64,000 nucleotides of DNA from JASLQO01 sp002327525 (GTDB taxonomy: Bacteria; Pseudomonadota; Gammaproteobacteria; Pseudomonadales; Azotimanducaceae), in NCBI GenBank assembly GCA_030744435.1, contig JASLQO010000019.1, positions 6,100 to 70,099 on the forward strand, in the 5' to 3' direction. The number at the start of each line of letters is the position of its first letter. The first letter of the stretch is position 1. A program made the position numbers and the translations under genes. The notes beneath the pieces are model-generated. The model made no database searches. It saw nothing but the letters and a program-made list of their open reading frames with translations, and was not told the DNA's origin. This document shows, in pieces, positions 54,950 to 62,133 of this stretch.

Positions 54950-55450
54950 ATGACAGAAAACGTATTCTATACGGTAATGGACAGTCCGATCGGATTGCTC
55001 ACGCTGGCGGGCTCGCGCACTGCGTTGAAGATCGTCGGCTTCTCCAGCGGCACCAGGGCGCGAGGCGCCGAGGCCGAATGGGAGCGATATGACGAACCGT
55101 TCAGGCAGGCGCGAAAACAACTCACCCAGTATTTCGAAGGTCAGCGGAGGAGTTTCGACCTGGAACTCGCGCCGGACACGACGCCGTTCCAGGGTCGGGT
55201 GCTCGAGGCGCTGATGGGGATCCCATACGGCGAGACACGCAGTTACCGGGACATCGCCGTCGATCTCGGCAACCCCGGGGCGATGCGAGCGGTAGGCAAC
55301 GCCAACGGCAACAACCCGATACCGATCATCATTCCCTGCCACCGGGTCATCGCCAGCAACGGATCCTTGACAGGTTTTGGCGGGGGTCTCGACAGCAAAC
55401 GCTTCCTGCTGGATCTGGAACGCAGCCAGTCGGGGCTGTTTGCCTTGTGA
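54950..55450 (+). CDS. ogt: Methylated-DNA-protein-cysteine methyltransferase
   Basis: A 166-residue suicide repair protein that transfers O6-alkyl groups from guanine to C130 of the PCHRV motif (IIPCHRVIASNGSLTGFGGG). GETRSYRDIAVDLGNPGAMRAVGNANG provides the DNA-binding helix-turn-helix. The start ATG at 54950 overlaps no gene but lies 1 base after the alkA stop, so the two repair genes are cotranscribed. Confidence 0.95.
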   Translation: MTENVFYTVMDSPIGLLTLAGSRTALKIVGFSSGTRARGAEAEWERYDEPFRQARKQLTQYFEGQRRSFDLELAPDTTPFQGRVLEALMGIPYGETRSYRDIAVDLGNPGAMRAVGNANGNNPIPIIIPCHRVIASNGSLTGFGGGLDSKRFLLDLERSQSGLFAL

Positions 55451-55466
55451 GTAACTAGATAGTTAC
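55451..55466. promoter_or_regulatory. Palindromic operator 1 (TetR-type)
   Basis: GTAACTAGATAGTTAC is a perfect dyad apart from the 2-base centre. It starts directly after the ogt stop codon and is followed by TTCCG, the same flank as operator 3. Confidence 0.75.
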
Positions 55467-55494
55467 TTCCGGTCAGGCCGCTTTCGAGTAAAAC

Positions 55495-55510
55495 GTAACT
55501 ATATAGTTAC
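55495..55510. promoter_or_regulatory. Palindromic operator 2 (TetR-type)
   Basis: GTAACTATATAGTTAC is a perfect 16-base palindrome, identical to operator 1 except in the two central bases. Its start lies 44 bases after that of operator 1. Confidence 0.75.
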
Positions 55511-55557
55511 TAATGGATGGTGAGACCCGCACGCCTTGCCAGGCGGTTTTAAATTAT

Positions 55558-55573
55558 GTAACTATTTAGTTAC
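55558..55573. promoter_or_regulatory. Palindromic operator 3 (TetR-type)
   Basis: GTAACTATTTAGTTAC, with the same arms as operators 1 and 2 and the TTCCG flank. It ends 20 bases before the ATG of the TetR gene, where a bound repressor would block transcription or ribosome access. Confidence 0.75.
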
Positions 55574-55593
55574 TTCCGTTACCAAGGGCAGTC

Positions 55594-56118
55594 ATGCATG
55601 ACGACGTGATTCCCACGCGCGAGCGAATACTCACGGCAGCGCGTGTGCTGATACTGGCGGGCGGCAGGGCTGGCTTGAGAATCGACGCGGTGGCTCAGCG
55701 CGCGGGCATCAATAAGCGCATGATCTACCACCATTTCGGTGACAAGGCGGGACTCGCGGCCGCCGTCTATGAGGAGGCGAATGCCGCGCTGTTGAGAGAG
55801 GATGTAGCGTTCACAGACAGTGCCCGACTGGTGCTGTGGCAGGCCCTGGAGGGTGGGCTGAATGAGGAGGCGCTCGATGCCATCGGCCACCTTTCGGCGG
55901 ATGCTTTGCGGGATTCGGTGGCAGGCGGGAGCTTGCGTGCCGTGCGTCTTGCCTGTCGCCTGGTGCACCCCGTGCTCTCAGAGCTCCTCGAGCACGTGAC
56001 CGGAGAAGATCTTTCCGGCTGGCCGGATGATCTGGATAGTGTGGCCGATCAATTGTCCCGTGCAGGTGGACGGAAACCGCGAGTACGCCTCAAACCCGAA
56101 GTTGCCGTAGTAGCGTAA
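55594..56118 (+). CDS. TetR/AcrR-family transcriptional regulator
   Basis: A 174-residue regulator. The N-terminal HTH (TRERILTAARVLILAGGRAG, then IDAVAQRAGINKRMIYHHFGDKAGL) is canonical TetR. The C-terminal ligand domain (about 60-174) is short and Ala/Leu-rich and unlike any family I recognise, and the protein ends in a basic stretch (GGRKPRVRLKP). The three palindromes in the 144 bases upstream are almost certainly its own operators, so it is expected to autorepress. The regulated target beyond itself is not obvious; the alkA-ogt pair lies upstream and aroA is convergent 50 bases away. Confidence 0.9.
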   Translation: MHDDVIPTRERILTAARVLILAGGRAGLRIDAVAQRAGINKRMIYHHFGDKAGLAAAVYEEANAALLREDVAFTDSARLVLWQALEGGLNEEALDAIGHLSADALRDSVAGGSLRAVRLACRLVHPVLSELLEHVTGEDLSGWPDDLDSVADQLSRAGGRKPRVRLKPEVAVVA

Positions 56119-56168
56119 TGGCGGATGGCCTGGGCGCGGAATGGACCGTACGGTCTGTCCGCACACGC

Positions 56169-57443
56169 TCAGGCGGCCAGGGTTTCGAGCACCTCGAAAT
56201 AATCCGGAAAGGTCTTTGCCACGCATTCCGGATCGTTGATTGTAACGGCCGCGGTGCCCAGTGCCGCAAGCGAGAAGCACATCGCCATGCGGTGATCACC
56301 GTACGTGTCGATCGCCGCCTCCCGCAGGCAGCCGGGTGGCGCGACGGTGATGCTGTCCTCGGTCTGCGTGACCTTCGCGCCGAGCTTGTGCAGTTCCGTG
56401 CTCATGGCGTGCAACCGATCGGTTTCCTTTACGCGCCAGTTGTAGATGTTGCGGATCGTGGTGGGACCGTCGGCAAACAGCGCAAGCACCGCGACGGTCA
56501 TTGCGGCATCCGGGATGTGGTTGAGATCCGCATCGATTGCACGCAGCCGTCCCGGTGACACCGTGATGGAAGTGGCCTCGCGCCGGACGTTTGCGCCCAT
56601 CGCCTCGAGCACGTCGCAAAACGCCACATCGCCCTGCACGCTGTCGGAGCCGACACCATGAACAGTGACACCGGTGCCGCGAACCGCACCCGCGGCGAGA
56701 AAATACGTGGCCGCTGACGCGTCACCCTCGACGAGATAATTACCGGGTGTGCGGTATGTGGTGGTGGGGACCTCGAAATGCCGGTAGGCGTCGTTTGATA
56801 CGTCCACACCGAAGCGGGTCATCAGGTTCAGCGTGATGTCGATATAGGGTCTGGACACCAGGTCGCCCAGCACATTGATGCGGACCGCCTCGCGTGCGAG
56901 CGGCGCTGCGAGCAGCAATGAGGTTAGAAACTGGCTGGAGACGCTGCCGTCAATGCTCGTCGCACCCCCGGCGAGGCCGGTGCCGTGCACGATGAGCGGC
57001 GGATATCCGTCTTCCGCTTCATAGTCGATACGCCCCCCCAGCGGTTTGAGCGCGTCCACCAGATGCCCGATGGGACGTTCTTGCATGCGCGGTTCGCCGC
57101 TCAGCCGGAAGGTACCCCCACCGAGCGTGAGTGCGGCGGTGAGTGGACGGATGGCCGTACCCGCGAGCCCGAGGTAGAGATCGTGCACCTGATCCCTGGT
57201 GACCAGCGGGCCGGCCCTGCCGGTCACGACGTAGTCGACAGCGTCCTGTGCGATATCCACGCCGAGGGTACGAAGGGCATCCAGCATGAAGCGGCTGTCG
57301 TCACCCTTCAGCAGGTTCTGTATGCGTGTAGTGCCGTCGGCCAGCGAGGCGAGCAGCAGTGCGCGGTTGGAGATACTCTTCGACCCGGGCAGGTGCACGT
57401 CACCCTGTAGCGCGGCGATGGGAGAGAGGCGTATAGATGTCAT
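56169..57443 (-). CDS. aroA: 3-phosphoshikimate 1-carboxyvinyltransferase (EPSP synthase)
   Basis: A 424-residue enzyme of the shikimate pathway, target of glyphosate. PGSKSISNRALLLASLADG near the N-terminus, LYLGLAGTAIRPLTAAL (with GTAIRP replacing the usual GTAMRPL), GDASAATYFLAAGAVRG, RVKETDRLHAMSTEL and TYGDHRMAMCFSLAALG are the diagnostic segments. A class I-type TAxRP loop suggests glyphosate-sensitive behaviour, but the M-to-I change in it is worth noting. It is the last gene of a minus-strand run from the EF-hand gene, with a 9-base gap after syd. Confidence 0.96.
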   Translation of the reverse strand: MTSIRLSPIAALQGDVHLPGSKSISNRALLLASLADGTTRIQNLLKGDDSRFMLDALRTLGVDIAQDAVDYVVTGRAGPLVTRDQVHDLYLGLAGTAIRPLTAALTLGGGTFRLSGEPRMQERPIGHLVDALKPLGGRIDYEAEDGYPPLIVHGTGLAGGATSIDGSVSSQFLTSLLLAAPLAREAVRINVLGDLVSRPYIDITLNLMTRFGVDVSNDAYRHFEVPTTTYRTPGNYLVEGDASAATYFLAAGAVRGTGVTVHGVGSDSVQGDVAFCDVLEAMGANVRREATSITVSPGRLRAIDADLNHIPDAAMTVAVLALFADGPTTIRNIYNWRVKETDRLHAMSTELHKLGAKVTQTEDSITVAPPGCLREAAIDTYGDHRMAMCFSLAALGTAAVTINDPECVAKTFPDYFEVLETLAA

Positions 57444-57452
57444 GCGCGCATA

Positions 57453-58019
57453 CTACTCGGCGGGTGGCGTCGGTACGAGACACTCGAGAAACTCAGTGAG
57501 GCTGCCGGCTACCGTGCGCTCAGGCTTGTAGCCGGGGCGCTCGAGCTGCACCTCACCGGTGTCGTTTCGCAAGGTGAGAAAGTACTCCGACTCGGGTTCG
57601 GTACAGGCAAAAAACAAGGACAGCGGGCTGCGGCTGTGTTTCTGTGCGAACGCGTGTCCGATAAGGTTTTCGTTGAGTCGGTCGATGTCCTCGGTGTTCC
57701 ACAGCTGGATGAGACTCACGTGCCCCTCCGGCGCTTCGGCTTCGAGGTTGCCGGACCAGAACGTGCCGTAGTAGTCGCGTATGTCGGGATGAATTTCGAC
57801 ATCGAGCGCGCGGGCGACGGGGACGAGATCGCCGTTGGCCGCATGCTGTTCGCCGCGTAGCAGCGGTTGCCAACGGATCAGGGTTTGTCCGTCGACATTG
57901 TAGGCGTCACCGATTTCGCACGGAGAGCGCCACTCGGGATCGTATGGCGCGGTGATCTCCGGACAGCTCTTGCGGTAGTGGTCGACGAAGAGTGCGAGTT
58001 GCTCGGAAACGGTAGTCAC
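57453..58019 (-). CDS. syd: SecY-interacting protein Syd
   Basis: A 188-residue acidic cytoplasmic protein. DPEWRSPCEIGDAYNVDGQTLIRWQPLLR and WSGNLEAEAPEGHVSLIQLWN are typical of Syd, which binds the cytosolic loops of SecY and can inactivate faulty translocons. The length equals that of E. coli Syd (181). The ATG overlaps the stop of the Spy/CpxP-like gene by 4 bases (ATGA), so it is translationally coupled to the stress-sensor genes. This context is unusual for syd. Confidence 0.92.
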   Translation of the reverse strand: MTTVSEQLALFVDHYRKSCPEITAPYDPEWRSPCEIGDAYNVDGQTLIRWQPLLRGEQHAANGDLVPVARALDVEIHPDIRDYYGTFWSGNLEAEAPEGHVSLIQLWNTEDIDRLNENLIGHAFAQKHSRSPLSLFFACTEPESEYFLTLRNDTGEVQLERPGYKPERTVAGSLTEFLECLVPTPPAE

Positions 58020-58525
58020 GGAGATGGGGCAGAGGGTGGCCGGGTAGGACGAAAGCCATACGACGGCCTTCCCGGGCGACGGCCGTTCTGACGTTTGCCG
58101 GGATGTCGGTCCAGAGATGCCGCAAGCGCCTTGCGTTCTTCTGGCGTCAGGGCTGCCGCCAGTTCGCCGAGCGCACGGTGACTGCGCTCCTGAGTCTCCA
58201 TCAGGTGCGAGCGGAAAGCTCCGAGTGCTGTGTCCAGCGCCTCGGGGTCGAAGGGCTGGGCCGACAGCGCACCTCTCACCTTCTCTTGAGAGTGGTGCAT
58301 ACCACGGAACTCAGGCGCCAGTCCCTTGATGTGACGGCGCAACTCGCTGTCGACTTCGGCGCGGCGCTCATCGGGCAGCTCTCTCAGGATGTGACGAAAG
58401 GCGAACATCGGATCAGGTGGAGGCGCCATGACATGCGGACCGATCGAGCGTCCGGCGACGAATCCCACCAACAGCAGATTGGCCACGAGAGAAACGGCGA
58501 GAAGTCCGCCGAGCCACCTATTCAT
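58016..58525 (-). CDS. Spy/CpxP-like periplasmic sensor (heavy-metal resistance-type)
   Basis: A 169-residue protein: an N-terminal membrane anchor or signal (WLGGLLAVSLVANLLLVGFVAG), then an alpha-helical LTxxQ-like domain (FAFRHILRELPDERRAEVDSEL and ALGELAAALTPEERKALAASL). The second helix set carries LTPEERKAL, close to the LTxxQR/LTPEQR repeats of Spy and CpxP. A basic, Pro/Arg-rich tail follows. Proteins of this class sense periplasmic stress or metals and often lie beside ECF sigma factor genes, as here. Overlaps of 8 bases with the upstream membrane protein gene and 4 with syd make a coupled unit. Confidence 0.8.
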   Translation of the reverse strand: MNRWLGGLLAVSLVANLLLVGFVAGRSIGPHVMAPPPDPMFAFRHILRELPDERRAEVDSELRRHIKGLAPEFRGMHHSQEKVRGALSAQPFDPEALDTALGAFRSHLMETQERSHRALGELAAALTPEERKALAASLDRHPGKRQNGRRPGRPSYGFRPTRPPSAPSP

Positions 58526-58844
58526 TGTCGATCTCCAATGGCAGGTTCAGATCTTCGAGTGCCAGCATCGACACCGCTGACCAGTCGCCCGCCGCCTGTT
58601 CAGAGGAGAGCTGAGCGGACGGTGAATACAGGCCCGCCATGAAACCGATCGCGAGCGGCAGCAGGGCCGATGCTGCGCCCAGCAGCGGATGCAGCCTCAG
58701 CCACCCATACCAGGCGTGGTCCAGGTTATGGTCCGACGAGAACGCCTGGATGCGCGCGGCGAGTCCCGGAGTTGATTGGTGTTCGTGCACGCTGCTGGTT
58801 AGCAGAGTGTCGAGCTGTTCGTCTGTGAGGTGGTCATCTGTCAT
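58518..58844 (-). CDS. Small membrane protein, probable anti-sigma factor
   Basis: A 108-residue protein: an acidic N-terminus (MTDDHLTDEQLDTLLTSSVHEHQSTPGLAARIQAF), one hydrophobic segment near the middle (LLGAASALLPLAIGFMAGLY) and a C-terminal periplasmic tail (EQAAGDWSAVSMLALEDLNL). Position directly after an ECF sigma gene (22 bases) and before a sensor gene suggests a sigma-binding anti-sigma factor, with the soluble N-terminal part inside the cell. No zinc HxxxCxxC motif of the ZAS type is seen, so the family is uncertain. ATG 58844 was preferred over a TTG three codons earlier. Confidence 0.65.
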   Translation of the reverse strand: MTDDHLTDEQLDTLLTSSVHEHQSTPGLAARIQAFSSDHNLDHAWYGWLRLHPLLGAASALLPLAIGFMAGLYSPSAQLSSEQAAGDWSAVSMLALEDLNLPLEIDNE

Positions 58845-58866
58845 TTGAGCCAATGCCTCGAAAAAT

Positions 58867-59406
58867 TCATATCGCGTCCGAGAGTTCAGCCTTCAGGCGC
58901 CCGCGCGCTCTCGCGAGCAGAGACTCCACGGCCCGCACTCCCAGTCCCATCACCATGGCCGCCTCGGCGTTGCTCATCCCCTGCTGAGCGCACAGCACCA
59001 GAGCACAACGCTGGTTTTCCGGTAGACGGGCGAGCGCCGCGTTGACCGCCCCAGCGCGGTCTTCGCGCTCTCGTGCTGTGTGCGGGCCATCGACCACGGG
59101 CTCGGTGTCTATGGGTAGCGGTCGCCGCCGCCGCACCTCGTCCACCCACAGATTGTGTGCGATGCGGTGTAGCCAGGTCGACAGTCGAGCCTTTCGCGCG
59201 CGATAGGCGCTTGCCTTTTGTCGCGCCTTTAGAAAGGTGTCCTGGGCGAGGTCATCCGCATCCGCGCGCGAACCCGACAAACGTAGCGCATAGTGGTGTA
59301 TGGGTGTCAGGTGCAGCTCCACGAGGCATGTGAATGCCTGCTGGTCTCCCTCAAATACCCGTTGCATCAGCTGCGCCTCGGATTCGCCGTTTTGCTCCAC
59401 GTTCAA
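58867..59406 (-). CDS. ECF-family RNA polymerase sigma factor
   Basis: A 179-residue sigma-70 family ECF factor. Region 2 contains LRLSGSRADADDLAQDTFLKARQ (DxxQDTF motif) and RLSTWLHRIAHNLWVDEVRRRR. Region 4 contains LPENQRCALVLCAQQGMSNAEAAMVMGLGVRAVESLLARARGRLK. There is no C-terminal extension. The neighbours, a small membrane protein and a Spy/CpxP-like sensor, suggest envelope stress or metal input. It follows the EF-hand gene with 26 bases between. Confidence 0.92.
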   Translation of the reverse strand: MNVEQNGESEAQLMQRVFEGDQQAFTCLVELHLTPIHHYALRLSGSRADADDLAQDTFLKARQKASAYRARKARLSTWLHRIAHNLWVDEVRRRRPLPIDTEPVVDGPHTAREREDRAGAVNAALARLPENQRCALVLCAQQGMSNAEAAMVMGLGVRAVESLLARARGRLKAELSDAI

Positions 59407-59432
59407 TGAGGTAGTTCATTCCTAGCCGGTTG

Positions 59433-60041
59433 TCATTCCCGGCAGCCACCACGTCGGGCAGAGTGTATTTCCTCGCGACTCACCAGGCCATCGCCGTCGC
59501 TGTCCAATTCGCGCAGGTGCTCGACCCGGTTGGGTAGTTCGCCGGGCTCGATGGAGCCGCTGTCATCGGTGTCTAGCCGTTGGAAAGCCATTTCCGCCCT
59601 CAGCTGGCGGTGGGCCAGTTTGCGTGCCTTGCGTGAAGCCTCTTCGCGTGACAGCTCGCCATTGCCGTCGATGTCGAGCAGAGCGAATAGTTTCTCCTCG
59701 AAGACGGCGCGGGTCTCCTCATCCATGTGCGGCCCGTCGTGCGGTGCACGAGGCGCGCCGTGGCGTCTGACCCCTCGCTGGTCTCTTCCAAGCGGTGTGC
59801 CATGGTGCTCGCCCCGATCACGGTACTTGAAGCCGCGGTGCGGCGCTCGATTCGGGGCAAGCGCAGTGAATTCCTCCAGTGAGATGAGGCCATCGGAGTC
59901 GGTGTCGGCGGTCTCGAAGCGTTGCTGGGCACGTTGATCGGCCTGTGTGATGTCAATCGGAAACTCCGGGAGTGCCAGCACGCTGCCGGCGAACAGTGCA
60001 GTCACTGCCGCGATGGGGAAGATCAGGGATGTGAATCGCAT
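59433..60041 (-). CDS. Secreted protein with four EF-hand calcium-binding loops
   Basis: A protein of about 202 residues: a signal peptide (MRFTSLIFPIAAVTALFAGSVLA), then four canonical 12-residue EF-hand loops at about 46-57 (DTDSDGLISLEE), 123-134 (DIDGNGELSREE), 157-168 (DTDDSGSIEPGE) and 180-191 (DSDGDGLVSREE). All keep Asp at position 1, Gly at 6 and Glu at 12. A His- and Arg-rich linker (75-110) separates loop 1 from loops 2-4, and a terminal GGCRE ends the protein. The start at 60041 was picked because AAGGAG lies 8 bases upstream; an ATG two codons earlier is also open. It heads the ECF sigma operon and may be its target or calcium sensor. Confidence 0.88.
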   Translation of the reverse strand: MRFTSLIFPIAAVTALFAGSVLALPEFPIDITQADQRAQQRFETADTDSDGLISLEEFTALAPNRAPHRGFKYRDRGEHHGTPLGRDQRGVRRHGAPRAPHDGPHMDEETRAVFEEKLFALLDIDGNGELSREEASRKARKLAHRQLRAEMAFQRLDTDDSGSIEPGELPNRVEHLRELDSDGDGLVSREEIHSARRGGCRE

Positions 60042-60133
60042 GTGCATGCTCCTTGCTGAAATGTCGGTTGAATTCTCGTTTCGGTACTTCTTATACGAGC
60101 GAGCCGCGCGCATCCGTCGCCTCGATTGTTTTT

Positions 60134-60625
60134 TTAAGGGGCAGGATAGGAGAGCGCGATGATCTCGTAGTGGGCGGCGTTCACCTCGACCGCATCACCG
60201 ATGCGCTTTTTCAGCAGCGCACGCGCCATGGGCGAGTCGATACTGATGTACTCCGGGGCATCGCCGAACTCATCCGGGCCGACGAGGCGATAACGGTGCC
60301 TGGCGCCAGTCTCGTCCTCGAGGTCGATGATGGCGCCGAAGAACACCCTGTCGCGTTCGGACGGAAGCCGGGTGACCACGTTGATTACCTCGAGACGCTT
60401 GCTGAGATATCGTACCCGGGCGTCGATTTCGCGCAGCTGTTTCTTGCCGTAGATGTACTCGGCGTTCTCCGAGCGATCACCCATTGCGGCCGCCTCGGAG
60501 ACCTTGCGCGTCACCTCCGGGCGCTTCTCCTTCCAGAGATATCTGAGTTCCGCTTCGAGCTTCGCCTTGCCGGCGGGAGTAATGTAGGGCGAGGATGCCG
60601 GGCGCGGTGGGCGGTAACGGCTCAC
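60134..60625 (-). CDS. greB: Transcription elongation factor GreB
   Basis: A 163-residue transcript-cleavage factor. The coiled coil YITPAGKAKLEAELRYLWKEKRPEVTRKVSEAAAMGDRSENAEY holds the acidic tip (D and E in GDRSENAEY) that inserts into the RNA polymerase secondary channel; the C-terminal FKBP-like domain contains DYISIDSPMARALLKKRIGD-like sequence (YISIDSPMARALLKK). GTG at 60623-60625 (VSRYRPPRPASS) reproduces the pseudomonad-type N-terminus and overlaps the stop of the acetyltransferase gene (GTGA). A 52-codon longer frame has no homology. Confidence 0.92.
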   Translation of the reverse strand: MSRYRPPRPASSPYITPAGKAKLEAELRYLWKEKRPEVTRKVSEAAAMGDRSENAEYIYGKKQLREIDARVRYLSKRLEVINVVTRLPSERDRVFFGAIIDLEDETGARHRYRLVGPDEFGDAPEYISIDSPMARALLKKRIGDAVEVNAAHYEIIALSYPAP

Positions 60626-61476
60626 CGATTGGCTTCCAGCCATGCCACTGCGTAGTCGACCAGCTCCACACAGGGCATGAGCCGCGCCTCCCCGATACCC
60701 ACCGCCGAACGCCGCTCCAGAGAAGTGTCGGCTGCGAACGCCTTGCCGAGCTGCGGAAAATCCTGATCGTTCACGTCGAGATCGTCGAATGTCTGCCACC
60801 GCCGATCGCCTGCAACCAGTACCGGAGCCCCGTCAGTGTGTGTCTTTTTGTCAGTGAAACTGGCGCGATACTCCGCGAGATGCAGGGAGGTGTTGTTGGC
60901 ATGACCCACACCGAGCAACAGAATGTGCGCCTCCAGGTCGTACAGTCGGGCCAGGGGTGAGTGTTCGCCGAATATGCAATCGATGGGGTGCTCGCCCGTG
61001 ATGGTTCCAGCCTTTGGGCCGAGAGCTGCAAAAGAACCGTGGGGATGCGCACTGCGTCGGACACCCGGGAGTTTTCTGAAGGTCTCTGCCACCGCGCCCA
61101 TGCTGCGTGTCGGTGTCATCTCTGGGTCGTAGGCGGGGGTCTCGCGGCGCAGAATCGGCCACCAATGCTCGGGTACGGGCGGGTTGCGCCAATTGGCGGG
61201 ATCCGTCAGCTGGCCGCTGTGGGTCGGCATGACGAGAGTGCCCGAGGGGCCCACCGCGGTTCGCAGGGCCTCGATCACCGCCTGTGCTCCACCGGCTACC
61301 CAACCGAGTTTCGAGAGTGAGGTGTGGACGAGGATCACCATGCCGTGCGCGACACCGAGGGTATCCAGATCACTCAGCAGGGTAGTGAGGGTAACCGGTC
61401 CGAGGTGGGAGGCGTGGATGGCATCCTGTTCGGAACCCCTGTTCGTGGGTTTTGCGGGAAGTTTGTCGGCGGACAT
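60622..61476 (-). CDS. AAC(3)-family aminoglycoside N-acetyltransferase-like protein
   Basis: A 284-residue protein of the antibiotic_NAT (AAC(3)) fold. LVHTSLSKLGWVAGGAQAVIEALRTAVGPSGTLVMPTHSGQLTDP near the N-terminus, a PxxSMGAVAETFRKLPGVRRSAHPHGSFAALG segment and LLLGVGHANNTSLHLAEYRASF are typical. ATG 61476 has AGGAGG 8 bases upstream. Chromosomal members without mobile context often act on unknown cellular amines, so resistance is not certain. It overlaps greB by 4 bases. Confidence 0.88.
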   Translation of the reverse strand: MSADKLPAKPTNRGSEQDAIHASHLGPVTLTTLLSDLDTLGVAHGMVILVHTSLSKLGWVAGGAQAVIEALRTAVGPSGTLVMPTHSGQLTDPANWRNPPVPEHWWPILRRETPAYDPEMTPTRSMGAVAETFRKLPGVRRSAHPHGSFAALGPKAGTITGEHPIDCIFGEHSPLARLYDLEAHILLLGVGHANNTSLHLAEYRASFTDKKTHTDGAPVLVAGDRRWQTFDDLDVNDQDFPQLGKAFAADTSLERRSAVGIGEARLMPCVELVDYAVAWLEANR

Positions 61477-61538
61477 GGCACTCACCTCCTGTCATGAGAG
61501 TGTTCGTGCGATAGTGTAAACGCAGACATGAGGAAAGA

Positions 61539-62129
61539 ATGTTGAAGACGGTCGACTTTTACTGGGACCTGGGCAGCACGAATACCTACTTCGCGCTCAA
61601 TCTCGTCAAACCTATCGTCGCACGCCTGGATGCCGAGCTGGTTCTGCATCCATTCAATCTCGGATACGTGTTTCGGCACCACAATTATGCGTTGACCGAT
61701 GAGCCCGCGGCCAAAATGCGGAATCGGCTGCGCGATCTCGAACGTTGGGCGCAGCGCTATGATCTGGCGTTTCGCATGCCCGACCGGTTTCCCATCAAGA
61801 CCAGCCGCGCGCTGCGGGCGGCCATTGCCGCCCGGCGTTGGGATAGGGAAGCGAAGCTGGTGGATATGCTGTTTGCGCGCTACTGGGAACACAACGATGC
61901 CTCGGTCGTTGAAAACGAGGGTATCGCGCGCGCCGCGCAGGTCATTGGACTCGACGGTCAGGCACTCATTGACGCGGCGGATTCACCGGAGGTGCGTCAG
62001 GCTCTCATCGATAGCACCAACACGGCACTCGAAGCAGGGATTTTTGGCGCTCCGACGATGGTCGTGGATGGGGAGATTTTCTGGGGCAAGGACCGCATGG
62101 AGTTCGTGGAGGATGCACTCCAGAGCTGA
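61539..62129 (+). CDS. DsbA-family (2-hydroxychromene-2-carboxylate isomerase-like) protein
   Basis: A 196-residue protein of the HCCA isomerase/kappa-GST branch of the thioredoxin fold: VDFYWDLGSTNTYFALNL, PFNLGYVFRHHNY and AGIFGAPTMVVDGEIFWGKDRMEFVEDAL. The CxxC of DsbA is replaced by SxN (GSTN), as in glutathione-dependent isomerases. It stands alone on the plus strand between two minus-strand groups; a glutathione-dependent isomerase role in aromatic metabolism is plausible. Confidence 0.88.
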   Translation: MLKTVDFYWDLGSTNTYFALNLVKPIVARLDAELVLHPFNLGYVFRHHNYALTDEPAAKMRNRLRDLERWAQRYDLAFRMPDRFPIKTSRALRAAIAARRWDREAKLVDMLFARYWEHNDASVVENEGIARAAQVIGLDGQALIDAADSPEVRQALIDSTNTALEAGIFGAPTMVVDGEIFWGKDRMEFVEDALQS

Positions 62130-62133
62130 TGTG

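Noticed and set aside
60626..60799. N-terminal extension of GreB
   Set aside because: These 58 codons lie inside the acetyltransferase gene and match no GreB; the GTG at 60625 gives the known N-terminus.
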